Positions 21,825-33,890 of a stretch of 64,000 bases of DNA are shown here, one piece after another. Within the stretch, counting starts at the first letter, position 1. Each line of letters starts with the position of its first letter. The notes under the pieces were generated by a model. It saw only the letters and a list, made by a program, of their open reading frames with translations, had not been told where the DNA came from and did no database searches. The position numbers and the translations under genes were made by a program. The stretch is from Gymnopilus junonius (lineage: Eukaryota > Basidiomycota > Agaricomycetes > Agaricales > Galerinaceae). The DNA lies in contig JADNYJ010000055.1 of the NCBI GenBank assembly GCA_015501075.1, forward strand, positions 62,001 to 126,000, in the 5' to 3' direction.

Positions 21825-22608
21825 GCAAGTAGTCGACAGAGAATGCCCAGTTTTGGGGATGTTTGAGCCTACCTTTGTGGGCAAAAGCCCAGGGGTTTTA
21901 TATATCGCCAGTATCAACCAGAAAGTCTAATTCTATTACAGAAAAAGCTTAGCGACTTCTTTCTTATTGCAAGAACTTTGTTGACAAATAAGCTCTCCGC
22001 TGACCATTTAAGCTTTTGCGTGATTATTCAAAGTAGTTTAGATTCAGGAGTTAGCGAAACAGTAAGATTCAATAAATGAAAAGGCATTGTTATTTACCTT
22101 TCTGACCGATGGAAAACTGAGATCTATAATATGCGGGCTTGGTGCATCCTAAGCGAGAAGTAGGAAAACACTGAAATTAGAAGGAGCCACCTTAGCTGGT
22201 TAGTTGTGGACTTAAGTCCTGAATTCTTATAAAGTAAGTTCCAATGGTAGATAATACAACCTATACAGCCATTTGCAGAGTTTCCCGTGATTCTACCAGA
22301 GTCGATCGAAGGATGAATGACCGGATTTGTCCGGAGTGGACCTCGAATCTCCTTGTGTTCTCTTTTGTACGAATGGACTGTCCATTGTGAATCAAGTAGA
22401 ATAAGAAAAGAAAAAAGAAAAGAGTAGCCGATTAATTAATTGTTCCCGCGGAAGCATTACGGCGAGATTGGCACTGTGCTGAGGTAAGCTGTGTGCTTTA
22501 TGGAGATTAACGCTTGTGGAAAAGCGTAGTGTCAGCTGTGGTCGGCTTGGAGGAGCCCAAATCGCTCCGGGGGCGTCTTGTTCTTCCATTTCTTTCTTTC
22601 CGACCACC
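21825..22608. promoter_or_regulatory. Divergent upstream region, H3 variant / EAF
   Basis: This separates two outward-facing genes and should hold both promoters. The left part, to about 22150, still belongs to the duplicated block and resembles 38245-38650. In copy B that part could encode a short minus-strand exon (LRAWEVVDPHVMDSSLLLVG) ending at a GTAAGT-type donor, possibly the remnant of another duplicated gene. No TATA box was certain. Confidence 0.45.
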
Positions 22609-24466
22609 ATGGACTCTTCCAGCTCATGGTCTCCTCCTCCTGGTCGTCATTCTGTCAATATCGGCTCGTCGCTGGGCAGAGTGATCAAGAACAGGAAGCT
22701 CAAGGGCTCCCAGGCAGCCCCCAAGCGAGCGACCCACCTCCCGGAGCGCGATTTCTATTCGTTCAAGTGTATGTTTTGAAACTTTTTGTGTCAGAGAGCC
22801 GTATTCACCACCTCGCTCTCTTTGGACAGTCAATTTCAAGGCTTCTTCTATTGATACCACCAGACCTGCCACCATGGAAATCAAGAATCGTGCTGAGAAC
22901 AATCAAGTCTTGGCGGAATACCCCAGTACACAGGTACTTGCATCGTTAATCTGGTTCTCAACCACACTGACTGTCATTGCAGCCTGGCGAAGCTCATGTA
23001 TTTAGTGGAACAGAACAGCCGGCCAAGGAAGTCGATTGCATCTTGATATTCGATGAGGAGACCGGGGTCTGTGGCACCTAAGCTTGCGCATTCAAACTTC
23101 AACTTACTGGCCAACTTACAGACATATACTCTCGAGAAGATTGATTCCTTCGTGGTTTTCAAATCCGAGGGCAAGCGGGCTGTATCTCCCCGTGTGGCAA
23201 CCCGTGAGTGTGGTCGACTTCTCCACCAGTTACGTTAGCTAACCCTGATCCATCAAAGCTCCCCAGGTTGCTTCATCTCACTCGTCGTCTTCATCTAATA
23301 AGGGCACCTCGTCGTCTTCGTCTAGTAAAGGCAAGGCCAAGCAACAGGATTACGACATTGACCGTGAGCTAGATGAAGCTACCAGGCGAGATGATGACGC
23401 CCGAGATCGCACCCCCGCATCCATCTCACTGCGACGAGAAGAAGAAGAAGAGGAAGGAGAAGAGCCCGAGATACCCCTAAGACAGGTCATCCCCCCAAGG
23501 CCCCCACCCAAGGCGGAGAGACCAACAAAACCCTTACCAAAATCCCGAGTGGATGCAAAACCTTCAGCGAATACCCCTCCCGTACGAGCCAAACCCAAAA
23601 TGCCACCCCCATCATCTATACCATCTTCTCCTCCTATCCCTGCCGCACCACCACCCACTCCTGCTGTTCCTGTTCCCACCCCAGCTCCAAAAGCAAAGCC
23701 AGCTCCGACGAAGGTGAAGAGACCGAAAGCCGCGCCAGTGCCAGCGCCTTCAAACCCTACGTCTTTGGCTTCTCATGCCTCGGAAGAGATTATGGAATTT
23801 GGCAGACCTACCAAACGAGCTCGGCCTTCGCCGCCACCACCGCCAAAGGAGCCAGTCTCGTTCGCATTACCTGGTAGCGGCCCCTCCTTCGTACCTCTAC
23901 CTGCTCCTGTGCCTTCAAGCTCTAAACCCCTAGTCTCTTCACGTGCGCCGGTTCCTGCACCGCTGCCAGATCCACCGACGGCTGATTCACCTATGGCTGC
24001 TCCGGAAGGTGATTCAGATGACGAAGACCTTTGGGAAGAAGTAGTTGATGCACCTGCACCCACCCCTCCTGTCGTATCACAAGACAGTAGCAGGAACAGT
24101 GCTACAGGATTTGACCTCAGCTTGGAAGAGCAACTGGAGGAAGATATCTTCGGAGACGGATTTGGGGACGCTAATATGGACGACGCGGATGCAGACGGGG
24201 AGGGAGATGTAGATGGTGGTGAGGAGATCGATCCTAATGCATTCGCGATGGAACTTGCGGAAGAGATGGGCGAGTCCGAGGGGGATGTATATGCCAATGA
24301 CGATGATGACGACTTTTTGGCGGGAGCAGTGTCGCCTGTGCCTGCTGAGAGGCGGCCGATCTCGTTGAATCAGCTGGCGTCGGGTGTTGCGGATGGTGGG
24401 GGTGTTGGTGGGATGGGGGATAGTGATGATGATTATACGAGTAGCGAGGAGAGCGACGATGATTAA
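22609..24466 (+). CDS. EAF-family transcription elongation factor (ELL-associated)
   Basis: The protein should partner ELL and stimulate RNA polymerase II elongation in the nucleus. Exons 1-4 encode the EAF N-terminal domain: HLPERDFYSFK, then FNFKASSIDTTRPATMEIK, PAKEVDCILIFDEETG, and TYTLEKIDSFVVFKSEGKR, spliced by short introns, for example GTCTGTGG...TTACAG at about 23069-23120. The remaining two thirds are low-complexity: Ser runs, long Pro/Ala/Lys stretches around 23550-23760, an FGRPTKRARP basic patch, and an acidic C-terminal transactivation-like tail (EEQLEEDIFGDGFGDANMDD) ending TSSEESDDD. The start ATG at 22609 lies in an ACCATGG context. No frame break was found. It is transcribed away from the H3 variant and towards the ferritin-like gene. 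Confidence 0.88.
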
Positions 24467-26053
24467 ATCCGTCTCTCGTCTCATCCTCATTTCGTCGCCT
24501 TCTTTTGGTTTCTTCTTTTGATCCTCAAAGGAGATGAAAGGTGTTCCGTTATACCAGCTCTAGCCGATCCATACCCGTCGTCGTATTCGATACGGCACCA
24601 CCCGTCACTAACCACCACCAACCACCCCGACACCCCGCACCCAACTTCCAACTTTCATCTCCCAAAACCGGAATAGAACTGAGACTCTTTATTTTCCAAT
24701 TTCCAGTTAATTTTCTTCTTGGGTTTTATTCATATTCACCATGGCTCTTTTCTTTTTACTATTACTACTTATATATTTGCAGCTTTATTTGTGGAAGAAG
24801 AAGAAGAAGAAGAAAAGGACTCATACACCCACCCTCCTCGCTATCTACAAACCAATTGCTTCATACCTCGCTCAGCACATCATATCTACATAGTACCCTC
24901 AATATCCAACATCCAATTCCAATATCTACCCCCATCGCAACACGTATATAACAAGACAAGACCTGCATTATTTCTCTCAAAGATGTACTACATACCCCTG
25001 TTTATCGTCCGCGTGCTACAATAGTATTTAATATTTATACCTGCCCAAGATGCAAGGTGTTCGTTGATTGACTTATTTATGACCGCGTTGTGCGTGCTCA
25101 GAGATGTGGTGATGAAACTTGGAAAAGAACTTCGTGACTTTTCAAGTGAGCATGAGGGTAACGATTGGATTCAGAGGGCGACTCGGATCTGCAGGAACAC
25201 CTCAACAGTAGGTCTCTTGGAAGCCAAGTTGATTATCATCTACATATTCCTGTTTCCTAGGAAAATCGGCTGCCGGTCGCTCAACACTGAATCTCTGGCG
25301 CTGACAGTCGATAAGTGGTAAGCGAGATAGTTATAGTACTAGTAACACGTCTCCAGGTTCACCCAACCGTGCTTAAATTTGTGCAGCATCTTTTACTTGC
25401 AAAGTATTCCCCTTTTTTTCCTTTTGTCGAAATCAGAATTGCATTTCTCAATCAGCAAAAGCTAGATACAAAAGCAGATGTTACAGTTATGTAAATGGCC
25501 TACTGACCGAAAACCACAAAACCATGATAGTACTCTAGTACGTAGAGAGAACGAAAAAGTAAAGAAGAGAGAAGAAGGATTCAACCTCCCCAGGTTGACT
25601 GTGCCGAAAATTGTAACTACTGGTCAAAAGACGAACCAAGGAGAACGAAGAGAATAAAAAGTGTAAAAAAAAAAAAGAGGAAGGAGGGGGTGGCCTACGA
25701 CTGGCGAAGGCTAGCAGGCAGGAAGGAAGCAAAAATAAATGCAAGATCACATCGGCTGTTTGGGGAAGAGCACCAAGCAAGCCGGGTCGCAAAAGGAAGA
25801 GGAGGGAAAAAAAAGGTCCATTAACAAACTCCGAGAAGAAGAGAGTGGGAAAAGAGAAGATTGGGTTGTACAAAAGCGAAGAAACAAAAACATCGCCAAT
25901 GATGGTTACAAGCCCCCCAACCCAAGTGCCGGGTATCCATAACATACACTCGTTGGCCATTAGAAAATATCTCTAAGTAGGGTCTGCGCAAAGAAACGAA
26001 CGGATGGACGAATGTACATCCTTTCATTTTAGTTATGAATGCGAAGGGGGCAA
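24467..26053. other. Convergent gene-free region
   Basis: This lies between the stop codons of EAF (plus) and the ferritin-like gene (minus). It has pyrimidine-rich and microsatellite-like tracts, including a GAA repeat near 24795-24818 and purine-rich stretches at 25550-25860. Open frames (for example 24541-24951) are low-complexity and not convincing. It probably contains both 3' untranslated regions. Confidence 0.5.
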
Positions 26054-27516
26054 TTACGAGCTGGTGACGTTCGTCCAACCATCGACGGTGATAGACCCAT
26101 CAGCGGATTGACCAGTGAAGTTGTTAGGTCCACCTGGTGTCTGGGAAGCATCAGTACCAGCGGTCGAGCTAGAGCCTGGGGAGCTCAAGTTAGTGCCTGA
26201 GCTCGACGAAGAGGCATCAGCCGTCGCGGTAGCAGTCGCAACAGAGGCATCAACAGTCGAAGAACCCGCGGCTGAGATGATAGCCGATGCCTGGGCTGGC
26301 GAGATCGTAGCCGTGCTTACGGAGCTCACTTGACCGTTGCCGTTGGTCCTGGCGAGCTGGCCGAGCATCTGGGGTTGGGTGTCGATGAATGCCATGGTTG
26401 GGCCGGCAACGAGTTGGGTGGTGGCACGGTCACGGACGTTGTTGATGAGAGGTTGGCCGTCTGAGGTGATGAATATCGCCACGGGACCGTTGATACCTTG
26501 AGGGACAACACATTGGCTGTAGGGAAGGGGAATGGAGAAAGGTTGGCCACCGAGCATCATTTGGCAGAAGAAGTTCTGCGAACTGATGAGCTAGACTATT
26601 TAATAGAGATGGGAGGTGGGCTTACAGCAGTGTCGTTGGCACTAGTAATTGCGGGTGAAGAGAAAGAGAGCTGCGTTCCTGGACCGATGCTTCCCGTATT
26701 TGTGACAGAGAGAGTGGGGTTAGCTAATGAGAGAAAAGAACCTTCAGAACAACTCAGGACAGTTAGGTATATAAGTTCGTACTCACCAGGGATACCAACA
26801 TCACAAGGACCATCAAAGAAGGGAGCAGTAAGGGCAAGAACCTCACTGGGAGTCAAAGGAGTATCGAAAGCATCAGGGATGGCAGTTCCGCTGCTTGACA
26901 GGATGTTGAGGATAGTCTGGTGACGGGCTTCAACAGTCAAAATTGAGCCAGCAGAGTCGAGGAGGACGGGGTCCGTGATAAGGGTTGCTCCTCCAAGGTA
27001 AGCGCCTACGCCAACATTCTCCACCACTCGCGCTACTTGAGCCATGGTGGTGACGTCCGTTAGAGACGAGTCAAAGTTGAACTTGCAGCTGGTGATCGGC
27101 TGTTCGCCAAACGAGGTGATAGCAGCCTAGAAAAAAAATAAGAAACGAAGTTCCGAATTGCAGGCAAAGGAATGACGTACCTGGAGTACGCTCGAGTGTG
27201 TAGCCTCATCCTGCTGAATTGACGTGATTTGCTCAATAGCAAGTTGACTTGACGAGAAACCAGCAGTGGTGAAGTCTTCCGCCTGAAATTTGGAGAGAGC
27301 CTGCGAGTAGAAAGTCGCCTCCAGTTGCTCAAGGACATCCGCAAACTCTGAAATGAGAAACAGGGCTTGAAGTCGAGCATTTGAGGTGATGATGCCTAAT
27401 TACTCACTGTACACCAGGATATCTGACGCTGCAACCGTTCTCTTTCCGTACCTCGTGGGAGCTGCTGAAACAAATGGAACCAAAGCGACCAAAGCGACGA
27501 GAGAAGTGAAATGCAT
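26054..27516 (-). CDS. Secreted ferritin-like domain protein (Rds1-like)
   Basis: The ATG at 27516 starts a signal peptide (MHFTSLVALVALVPFVSAAP). Next comes a four-helix ferritin-like domain (Ferritin_2 type) with DVLEQLEATFYSQALSKF, an ITSIQQDEATHSSVLQAAI helix and VGAYLGGATLI, then SILTVEARHQTILNIL. The E-x-x-H-like pairs QDEATH and VEARHQ are where such domains carry their acidic and His residues. The second half is a beta-type region and a Ser/Thr/Ala-rich tail (ATATADASSSSSG) ending GWTNVTSS. Short introns interrupt the gene near 27128-27180, 27305-27410, 26755-26785 and 26575-26630. Family members, including fission yeast Rds1, are linked to stress or nutrient limitation. Metal binding is not proven. 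The Ser/Thr-rich end suggests a glycosylated or wall-attached protein. Confidence 0.85.
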
Positions 27517-28623
27517 TTTGGATATTTTGCTGCCGGGGGTTATGAACAAAAAAAGGCCTGCTTAAAGAACGTGTAGAAAAGCTGAAAAGTTAAAGAGCAA
27601 GCCAAAAGACCAGGGAATGCGACCGGGCAAGCCCAAAAAAGAACAACTAGAGATTATTAACAATCAGGAACACCGAGGACGGCGAATATGAGGCGAAATG
27701 ACATACTTAGGGCACGGGGAGGAAGAAACGAAAGACGAAAAGGGTGGACAGACAAGATGATGGGCGACGGGTATTTGTACTGTTCCAAACTTAGGTTGAC
27801 CCGAGGGAATGGATCAGACAGCGGCCGATCTGATTGGCTACGGTCAATGCGGGAAATGATTTCTATGGCGATGAGATATCTGTTGTACACACACTTGTCC
27901 ACTCGGGTAGCACTACATACGTATGTCTTAGGAATTCTTTCTCTCTTCATCATGATCGTGTACATACAATGTAGCTGACCGAACGTTTTTCGTTGGTCAA
28001 CTTTTTTTATTTTGGAACAGGTTGCCTGATAGACCCATGTCAGCGAGACTGGATGATAGAATCAAGTCATGAGCATTGATGTTGATTGTGCGCTAGAGAT
28101 GCATATTCAAGGTATGCCGGTCCTTCGGTAATTCCACACCTCTTTGAAGATATAGCCCGTACATACCCTCAGAGATAATTTTGTGCGGTCATACTGTCGC
28201 AGCAACTTTGTTCCTTCTTCCCTTTCAATGATATTTTATCTGAATGAATTTCGTGATCGAATGGATTGATCAGCTCCGTTGTCATAGACATACTCATGAA
28301 ATCCTCTGTCCTGGTTTCTTAAACCCACAAGCGTTGGCGACACCGAGATGTGTAGCGCGCAGCACATCATACTTGCTATCGCCATTTGATATGTTTGGCG
28401 TCTGTATTCTTTCCACTCGTGCTTAAGAGGTGGCTCCTGCGTTTTCATAGAAATCTCTTCTTGCAAAAATTTGTCCATTCAACTGGTTACATCCGCCAGT
28501 TACATAACGCAAGCAAAATGTTCGGCACCGACACAGCTAAGGTCGATTACCCCCAACGATCATCCAAACTCCGTACAATGGCGTTTTATAGATGATCATG
28601 ATCTCAAAACCTGAATGAATACA
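27517..28623. other. Intergenic region upstream of the ferritin-like gene
   Basis: This separates two minus-strand genes and holds the promoter of the ferritin-like gene and the 3' flank of the carboxypeptidase gene. No gene was recognised. The frames at 27657-27965 and 27688-27978 are mutual shadows with no family resemblance. Confidence 0.5.
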
Positions 28624-31091
28624 TCAGAGAGTTCGGCGTGCTAGCCATCGTGAAACCATAGCCAACGACTCTGCGGGTTTATCATGAGGAACGTAGAGAA
28701 GCCGAAAAAAAGTATTATCAGCTCAAGAATTCATAACGGACTTGAAGATGAGAAACAACTTATCATATGCCCAGCACCCCTGATAGTAGCAAAAGTAAGC
28801 AAAGGAGTCTCTTTCACCTCGCCTGCAGCCTTGCCGCCTTCCACCAACGTCCAGTTGCGCCAGTCCTCCTGGGTATACCCCTCTTTTTCACTCCACTCGA
28901 GTTTATCAACCCAGAGTTTATTCGCGACCCAATTACACTGCCAGTCGTACGTCCCAGCGTATATGAGGATACGCACTCCGCGATCTAGGAGGTTAGCGAC
29001 GTAGTCTTGGGTGTGCGAAGCCCACTTATCCATGTGGGCGTTGAAACTTTGGCCAACGGCGGAGGAGCAGGCAGAGAAATTGTTTGGGGACGTGACACCT
29101 AGGAGTTCGCGGGTTGAAGGGAGGTTGAGGTATTGAGAAATCGCGTCGTTTTCTTTGTAGCAGAGATTGCCTTCGCACGGCTATTACACAGGCGTTAAAC
29201 AGAGGCAGAACGTAAGTCAGAAGATAAGCTTCTAAAAAGTTTGCCTATTACCTTTGAGATATCATAGACGTTTCTGCCTAATCAAAAAAATAAAAAAACT
29301 AATTGATCCATCCATACAACTCGGGGAGAGGTATAACGATACGGATCAACTTACCTGTTGCCCACATCCCTGTGGAGAGTTCACTATCACAGAAGTTGAC
29401 AGCTGCCCGACAGTTCATGGAGTCGAATTGGTCAACGCAGGACTCCCGCATGGCCTTTTGACATCGTGGAAGCTTTAATTGGAGGAAAAGTTAGAGGCCA
29501 ACCCATCAAGTTACGAGTTCATGGCATGGTTGAGATTTTGGTTAATGAGAAATCACAGTAATGGGTTAATAGTCAATATGTTGAGAATGCCAAAATGATG
29601 GTTGGCTGGTTACTCACTGCCGTCTTCATCCTCACGCAGGTAGATATGGACTGGAAAGGAACGTCGAGAGACGCTTTACCACATTCAACTTCGTATCGAC
29701 CTGCATATAACCTTTCCGTGTGAAGTGAAGAGCACAGAAGCGTAAGTAGGTGTGAGTTGCCAGCGTCTACTTAAATCAATGAAAAACTTCCGACTGACGT
29801 CGAGATGTCCGTGATACCATTCCCAATGAGCATGCTTTGTAGGTTGATAGTTGCTCGGCCTTCTCGCAAAGCGAGCTGGTTCTGGTCATAGATCTCACTT
29901 GCGAATACTGGAAGGTATCGACCCTATAATAGATGGCGAGAGAAAGAGCAGTTAATGGCGTCGTAATTAAAGTGGCCGAAAAAAGAACGTGGAAACGGTA
30001 CTCACTCCATAGGATTCCCCTGAAAGATGGAAGGCTCTTCCAGAAAATTGCGGGAATGCTTCGAAAAAAATGGAAATAAATGCATGGATGTTTTTCGCTG
30101 CGTCTTCGGTTGTTTCGACAGTTTCCCCATAATCTGCATAGGAAAATCCGACGCCAACTCTAAGAAAACAGAGGTGAGTATTGGCAGTTGAGTATAGATG
30201 GAGCCAACATACGGCTGATCCAAGAAAAAGATATTGGCCTCCGAATTCCAAGAATATGGATTCCAGACGGAGCCATTTGACGAAATATTTTGCATGTCAA
30301 TGCTACAGGGGCCTGGTGAAGGAATGTGAGGAATCAGATAATTTGGCTTCCTAGAACTCCAATTGACACCGAAATCAAGTACTCACCAAGCTCCATGAGA
30401 AGACCCATCGCGGACGAGCATCCGGGGCCTGAAATAATTTAGTCGAGGAAGTTTCAATTATCTAACTTGACTACCGAAGAGCAAGACGAACCTCCATTGA
30501 TCCACATCATAACGTCGTCTGTGAACGGAGAACACGATCAGCTTTCATATTCTGTTTCGTTGCTATCCGGCGAAGTAAAATTCCTGTTGAACATACCGTA
30601 CCTTTCGCAGGGTCCCGACGGCTCTCAAAAAAATAAAAGAACATATGTTTAGCACCGGCATCGACGTCAAGGTATCCTGTGTAGACGCTAGAGAATAGGG
30701 AGCAAACAGAAGTTGAGTTCGATCAGATTGCATTCCGTAAGTCACGATGGTGATAGAATTAAAGCATGAGAGCGGTCGAAAAAAGAGTAGCGATACCCCC
30801 AAGAAATGTGAAGACCTTGGGTACGTACTTCACTGTGGAATCGCAGAAATTAGTTTTCTTCACGCGAACGCGGTGGATTGGGAATCGCGGATGAGAGAGC
30901 GTCGTGAATTCTCCAGAGCCAATTGCCGATAAATGAAGAGGAAGAGGCTCGGAAGCATTATTCGAAGGCGCCGACGGTGCCATAAACCTTCCTTGCTGTT
31001 CGGAACCTTTGTAGGCGGTAGTCAGATATACAGGAAGGCAGAACGCCAGTATTGCGGCCAACAGGATTCGCCGGAAAGCTGGCTGCATCAT
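28624..31091 (-). CDS. Serine carboxypeptidase (peptidase family S10)
   Basis: It removes C-terminal residues from peptides and is secreted or vacuolar. The N-terminus has a signal-anchor-like stretch (ILLAAILAFCLPVYLTTAY). Family blocks run in order: YTGYLDVDAGAKHMFFYFFE, DVMMWINGGPGCSSAMGLL (oxyanion hole), WNSEANIFFLDQPVGVGFSY, the nucleophile in HLSGESYGGRYLP, a Cys-rich middle (SCVDQFDSMNCRAAVNFC), the Asp in RILIYAGTYDWQCNW, and the His in TIRGAGHM. The final exon, VPHDKPAESLAMVSRWLARR plus two residues, ends at TGA 28624-28626. At least ten short introns are read. The last lies between GHM and VPH and has AT-AC ends (separate entry). All three catalytic residues are present. It is divergent from NOP58. 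Confidence 0.92.
28693..28763 (-). other. AT-AC intron in the carboxypeptidase gene
   Basis: On the minus strand the exon ends ...GGGCATATG (GHM). The intron starts ATAAGTTG and ends TTCTCTAC, and the next exon starts GTTCCTCATGAT (VPHD), in phase 0. It is 71 bp long with a CTGAT branch-like motif about 30 bp from the end. No GT...AG pair keeps the conserved GHM-VPHDKP join. The 5' end resembles the U2-type ATAAGT form, not the U12 ATATCCTT form. Confidence 0.85.
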
Positions 31092-31473
31092 CGCGGTTTT
31101 TGGTAAGATAACAGAGTCTATGAGGTTCCCACAGGGCTTAGGGGCGTATCTGATACGAATGCACCATAACAGTCCAATGGCGTAGCCACCGTGAGTTTTC
31201 GCGTTCGCAGCTGAAGACGAGCATGCTGGTTGGGGTTCCAAAAATAATTCGGCGCAAAACGTGACCGTGTTACTGCTAGTGATTAAATGGAAGTATTTCC
31301 CACGGCACAAACTCTGTCCGTCAAGGAAATTTCTTCACGAAGCAGACTGTCCACAAATCGAAAAAACACCAGCGACCACAAGTCGTTGTAGTCGCTGTTC
31401 TTTGCTTCTGGGTTTCTGTCTTTGCGCCTCGAACTACACTTCTACGCTATCTTTTCCCAGCTTTCACTTCAAA
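31092..31473. promoter_or_regulatory. 382-bp divergent promoter region, carboxypeptidase / NOP58
   Basis: The two genes point away from each other, so both promoters lie here. No clear TATA box was seen. Confidence 0.55.
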
Positions 31474-33662
31474 ATGCTCGTGCTATACGAGACCGCTATG
31501 GGCTACTGCCTGTTCAAAGTTACCGACTCCGCCAAGATTGAAAGCGCGGACCTATGGAAGGAATTCAAGACTCCGAGAAGGCCAACAAATTGTCTGTGCC
31601 CTCTTCTTCCCTTACTTTGCTTCGGAAAGGCGCTGATGCACTGATTCACCTTGTAGATTGAAACTAAAAGCTATCCACCGCTTCACGTCAACAGCGACCG
31701 CTGTGGAAGATATTAGCGCCCTGCAAGGTGGAAAGCTCGGAAAAGGCCTGAAGCAGTTCTTGACGGACGAGGTGGTGGAGAAGGGTAGAGGAAAGGAGGC
31801 GTTGGTAGTGATTGACCCACATCTTGGTTTGTACATTTTTGCTTCTTAACTCTCTTCTCCGTTCTAATCTTTTCTTCCTTTGTTCAAACTAACAGGCCGT
31901 TCAATCACTAAAAAACTGGGCATTACTATTAATGCTATGACTGAAGGCACGAGTGGTGACCTATGGCGCGGTATCCGAAGTCAGATGGCAGCACTCCTTG
32001 ACGGGTTGAACCCGAAGGATCTGGCCACCATGAGTTTGGGTCTCAGTCACTCATTAGCACGGTATGTCCCTGAACGTTGTAGCTATAAGTTTGCGATCTT
32101 GACTTTTTTTTTTCAAGGTTCAAACTCAAATTTTCACCCGACAAAGTCGATACTATGGTTGTCCAAGCAATTGCTCTCCTTGACGATCTCGACAAAGAAA
32201 TCAACATCTACGCTATGAGAGTAAAGGTACGCTTACGTTTTGTAATACTTCCGCACCTTTTTTTGACCTTGCTTTTCTTTACAGGAATGGTATGGTTGGC
32301 ATTTCCCTGAAATGGCCAAAATAATTGTGGACAACGTTGCTTACTCCAAGGTTATCCGCGCCATGGGTAGGCTTTATGTCCTTACCTAGCGCCACCCGTC
32401 TGACACCTTCTGCAGGCTTCAGAACAAATGCTGCTACTACAGACTTCTCTTCAATCCTCCCGGAGGATCTCGAAGCTGTTCTTAAAGCCGCCGCCGAGAT
32501 TTCTATGGGCACTGAAATCTCAGACTCTGACATTGCACACATCAACTCTCTTTGCGATCAAGTTATCTCCATCTCCCAATACCGGTCGCAACTCGCCGAA
32601 TACCTACGGAATCGTATGAATGCTATTGCGCCCAATCTAACTGCACTTGTCGGAGAGCTTGTTGGCGCCCGTTTGATCAGTCATGCTGGAAGCTTGCTCA
32701 GTCTTGCGAAGCATCCTGCTAGCACAATACAGATTCTTGGGGCTGAAAAAGCCCTTTTCCGGGCTTTGAAGACTAAACACGATACGCCTAAGTATGGTCT
32801 CATTTACCATGTATGTATATAATTTTTATGTCCACCCCCTTTCTTAACCATCCCATAACAGGCTTCACTCATTGGACAAGCTCCTCCCAAACTAAAGGGA
32901 AAGGTAATTCTTATATCTCTTCGCGGGGAATTTGCAACACGGACTCATTTACTTCTAGATGGCCCGTATGGTCGCCACCAAAGCTGCTCTGTCAATACGT
33001 GTAGATGCCCTCACGGACGCCGATGGCAAATCAGAAGAAGCCGCTTCTTCAATAGGCCTCGAAAACCGAACCAAGCTCGAGTCCCGCCTACGCGCACTCG
33101 AACACCAAATCGAGGGAGGAACCGTCCGCCGCTTCACCGAGAACGGCAAGAAGCAACAACGGTTCGAGATGAAGGGTGAGACGAAAACATACAACATCAA
33201 GGCTGACGAGGTCGATTTGGTGTCGACTCAACGTGATCATCCTATGGAGGCTGCTGTGAAGGCCGTGCTTGATGTCAAGGAAGAGAAAAGAGGGCGAAGG
33301 AGGAGAGGAGGGCGAAGAAGAGGGCTGAGAAGGAGAAGGAGAAGGAGCCCAAGGAGGAGGAGGAAGATGAGAACCAAATGGAGGTGGATAGTGAGTCTAA
33401 GAAGGACAAGAAGGATAAGAAGAGGAAACGAAGAGAAAGTGAGGCCAATGGTGCTGGAGCGATGGATGTGGATGAAGTTGAACAACTACAGGTCAGTCTG
33501 TAAGGTTGTTGACCTTCAATTTGTGCTGACGCTTGTAATTTTTTCCAGGAAGAGACCGAGGAGGAGAGAAAGGCGAGGAAAAAGGCCAAGAAGGAGGCCA
33601 AGGCTGCCGCTGCTAATGGGACTGAGTCACCGAAGAAGAAAAAGAAGAAGTCTGAGGCATGA
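31474..33662 (+). CDS. NOP58: NOP58, box C/D snoRNP core protein
   Basis: This nucleolar protein scaffolds box C/D snoRNPs for rRNA 2'-O-methylation. The N-terminal domain starts [16 protein letters not shown]. The NOSIC/Nop region includes [53 protein letters not shown] and the RNA-binding [15 protein letters not shown], followed by [20 protein letters not shown]. The C-terminal KKE/D tail ends [10 protein letters not shown] with TGA 33660-33662. Seven or so short introns are read with GT-AG ends. In the tail the lysine/glutamate frame ([16 protein letters not shown]) is offset from the upstream frame (VLDVKEEKR) at the A-run 33286-33289. One more A restores it. Because the gene is essential in yeast, an assembly under-call is the likely cause. 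Confidence 0.95.
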
Positions 33663-33890
33663 AGCGTGATCTGAGCTGTAGAATTTGTTTTCCGTAGTCT
33701 TTTCTTTTTATTCTTGTCTACCTAATTGCATCCTATACTCTTCCATGTATCATCGAAAGCGCGCAGTAAAACGTGTGACCATGCAAAAATTTGAATTATG
33801 TAAATATAGAACCGAGTGCTCGTACGACATCCCCATGTCCGTCTTCACTTACTCCCTGCTCTCCACTTCCAGTCCCCGGCTAGGCCGCAA

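Larger units (their letters stand above)
17660..22150. repeat. Segmental duplication, copy A (ERG27 tail, F-box, H3)
   Basis: This block matches 35105-38650 in the same order and orientation: the end of ERG27 (about 17660-17935), an F-box gene (18034-19731), a histone H3-type gene (21148-21824) and a further stretch to about 22150. Similarity is easily visible by eye in coding and some non-coding parts (for example around 22030-22150 versus 38450-38600). Copy A contains an 834-bp transposon insertion that copy B lacks. Boundaries are approximate. Confidence 0.88.

Noticed and set aside
23350..24297. Minus-strand Gly/Ser-rich frames over the EAF gene
   Set aside because: Shadows of the Pro/Ala/Ser-rich EAF coding strand, with no signal of their own.
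33237..33601. Minus-strand open frames opposite the NOP58 tail
   Set aside because: They are Leu/Ser-rich mirror images of a Lys/Glu-rich coding region; NOP58 explains the sequence.
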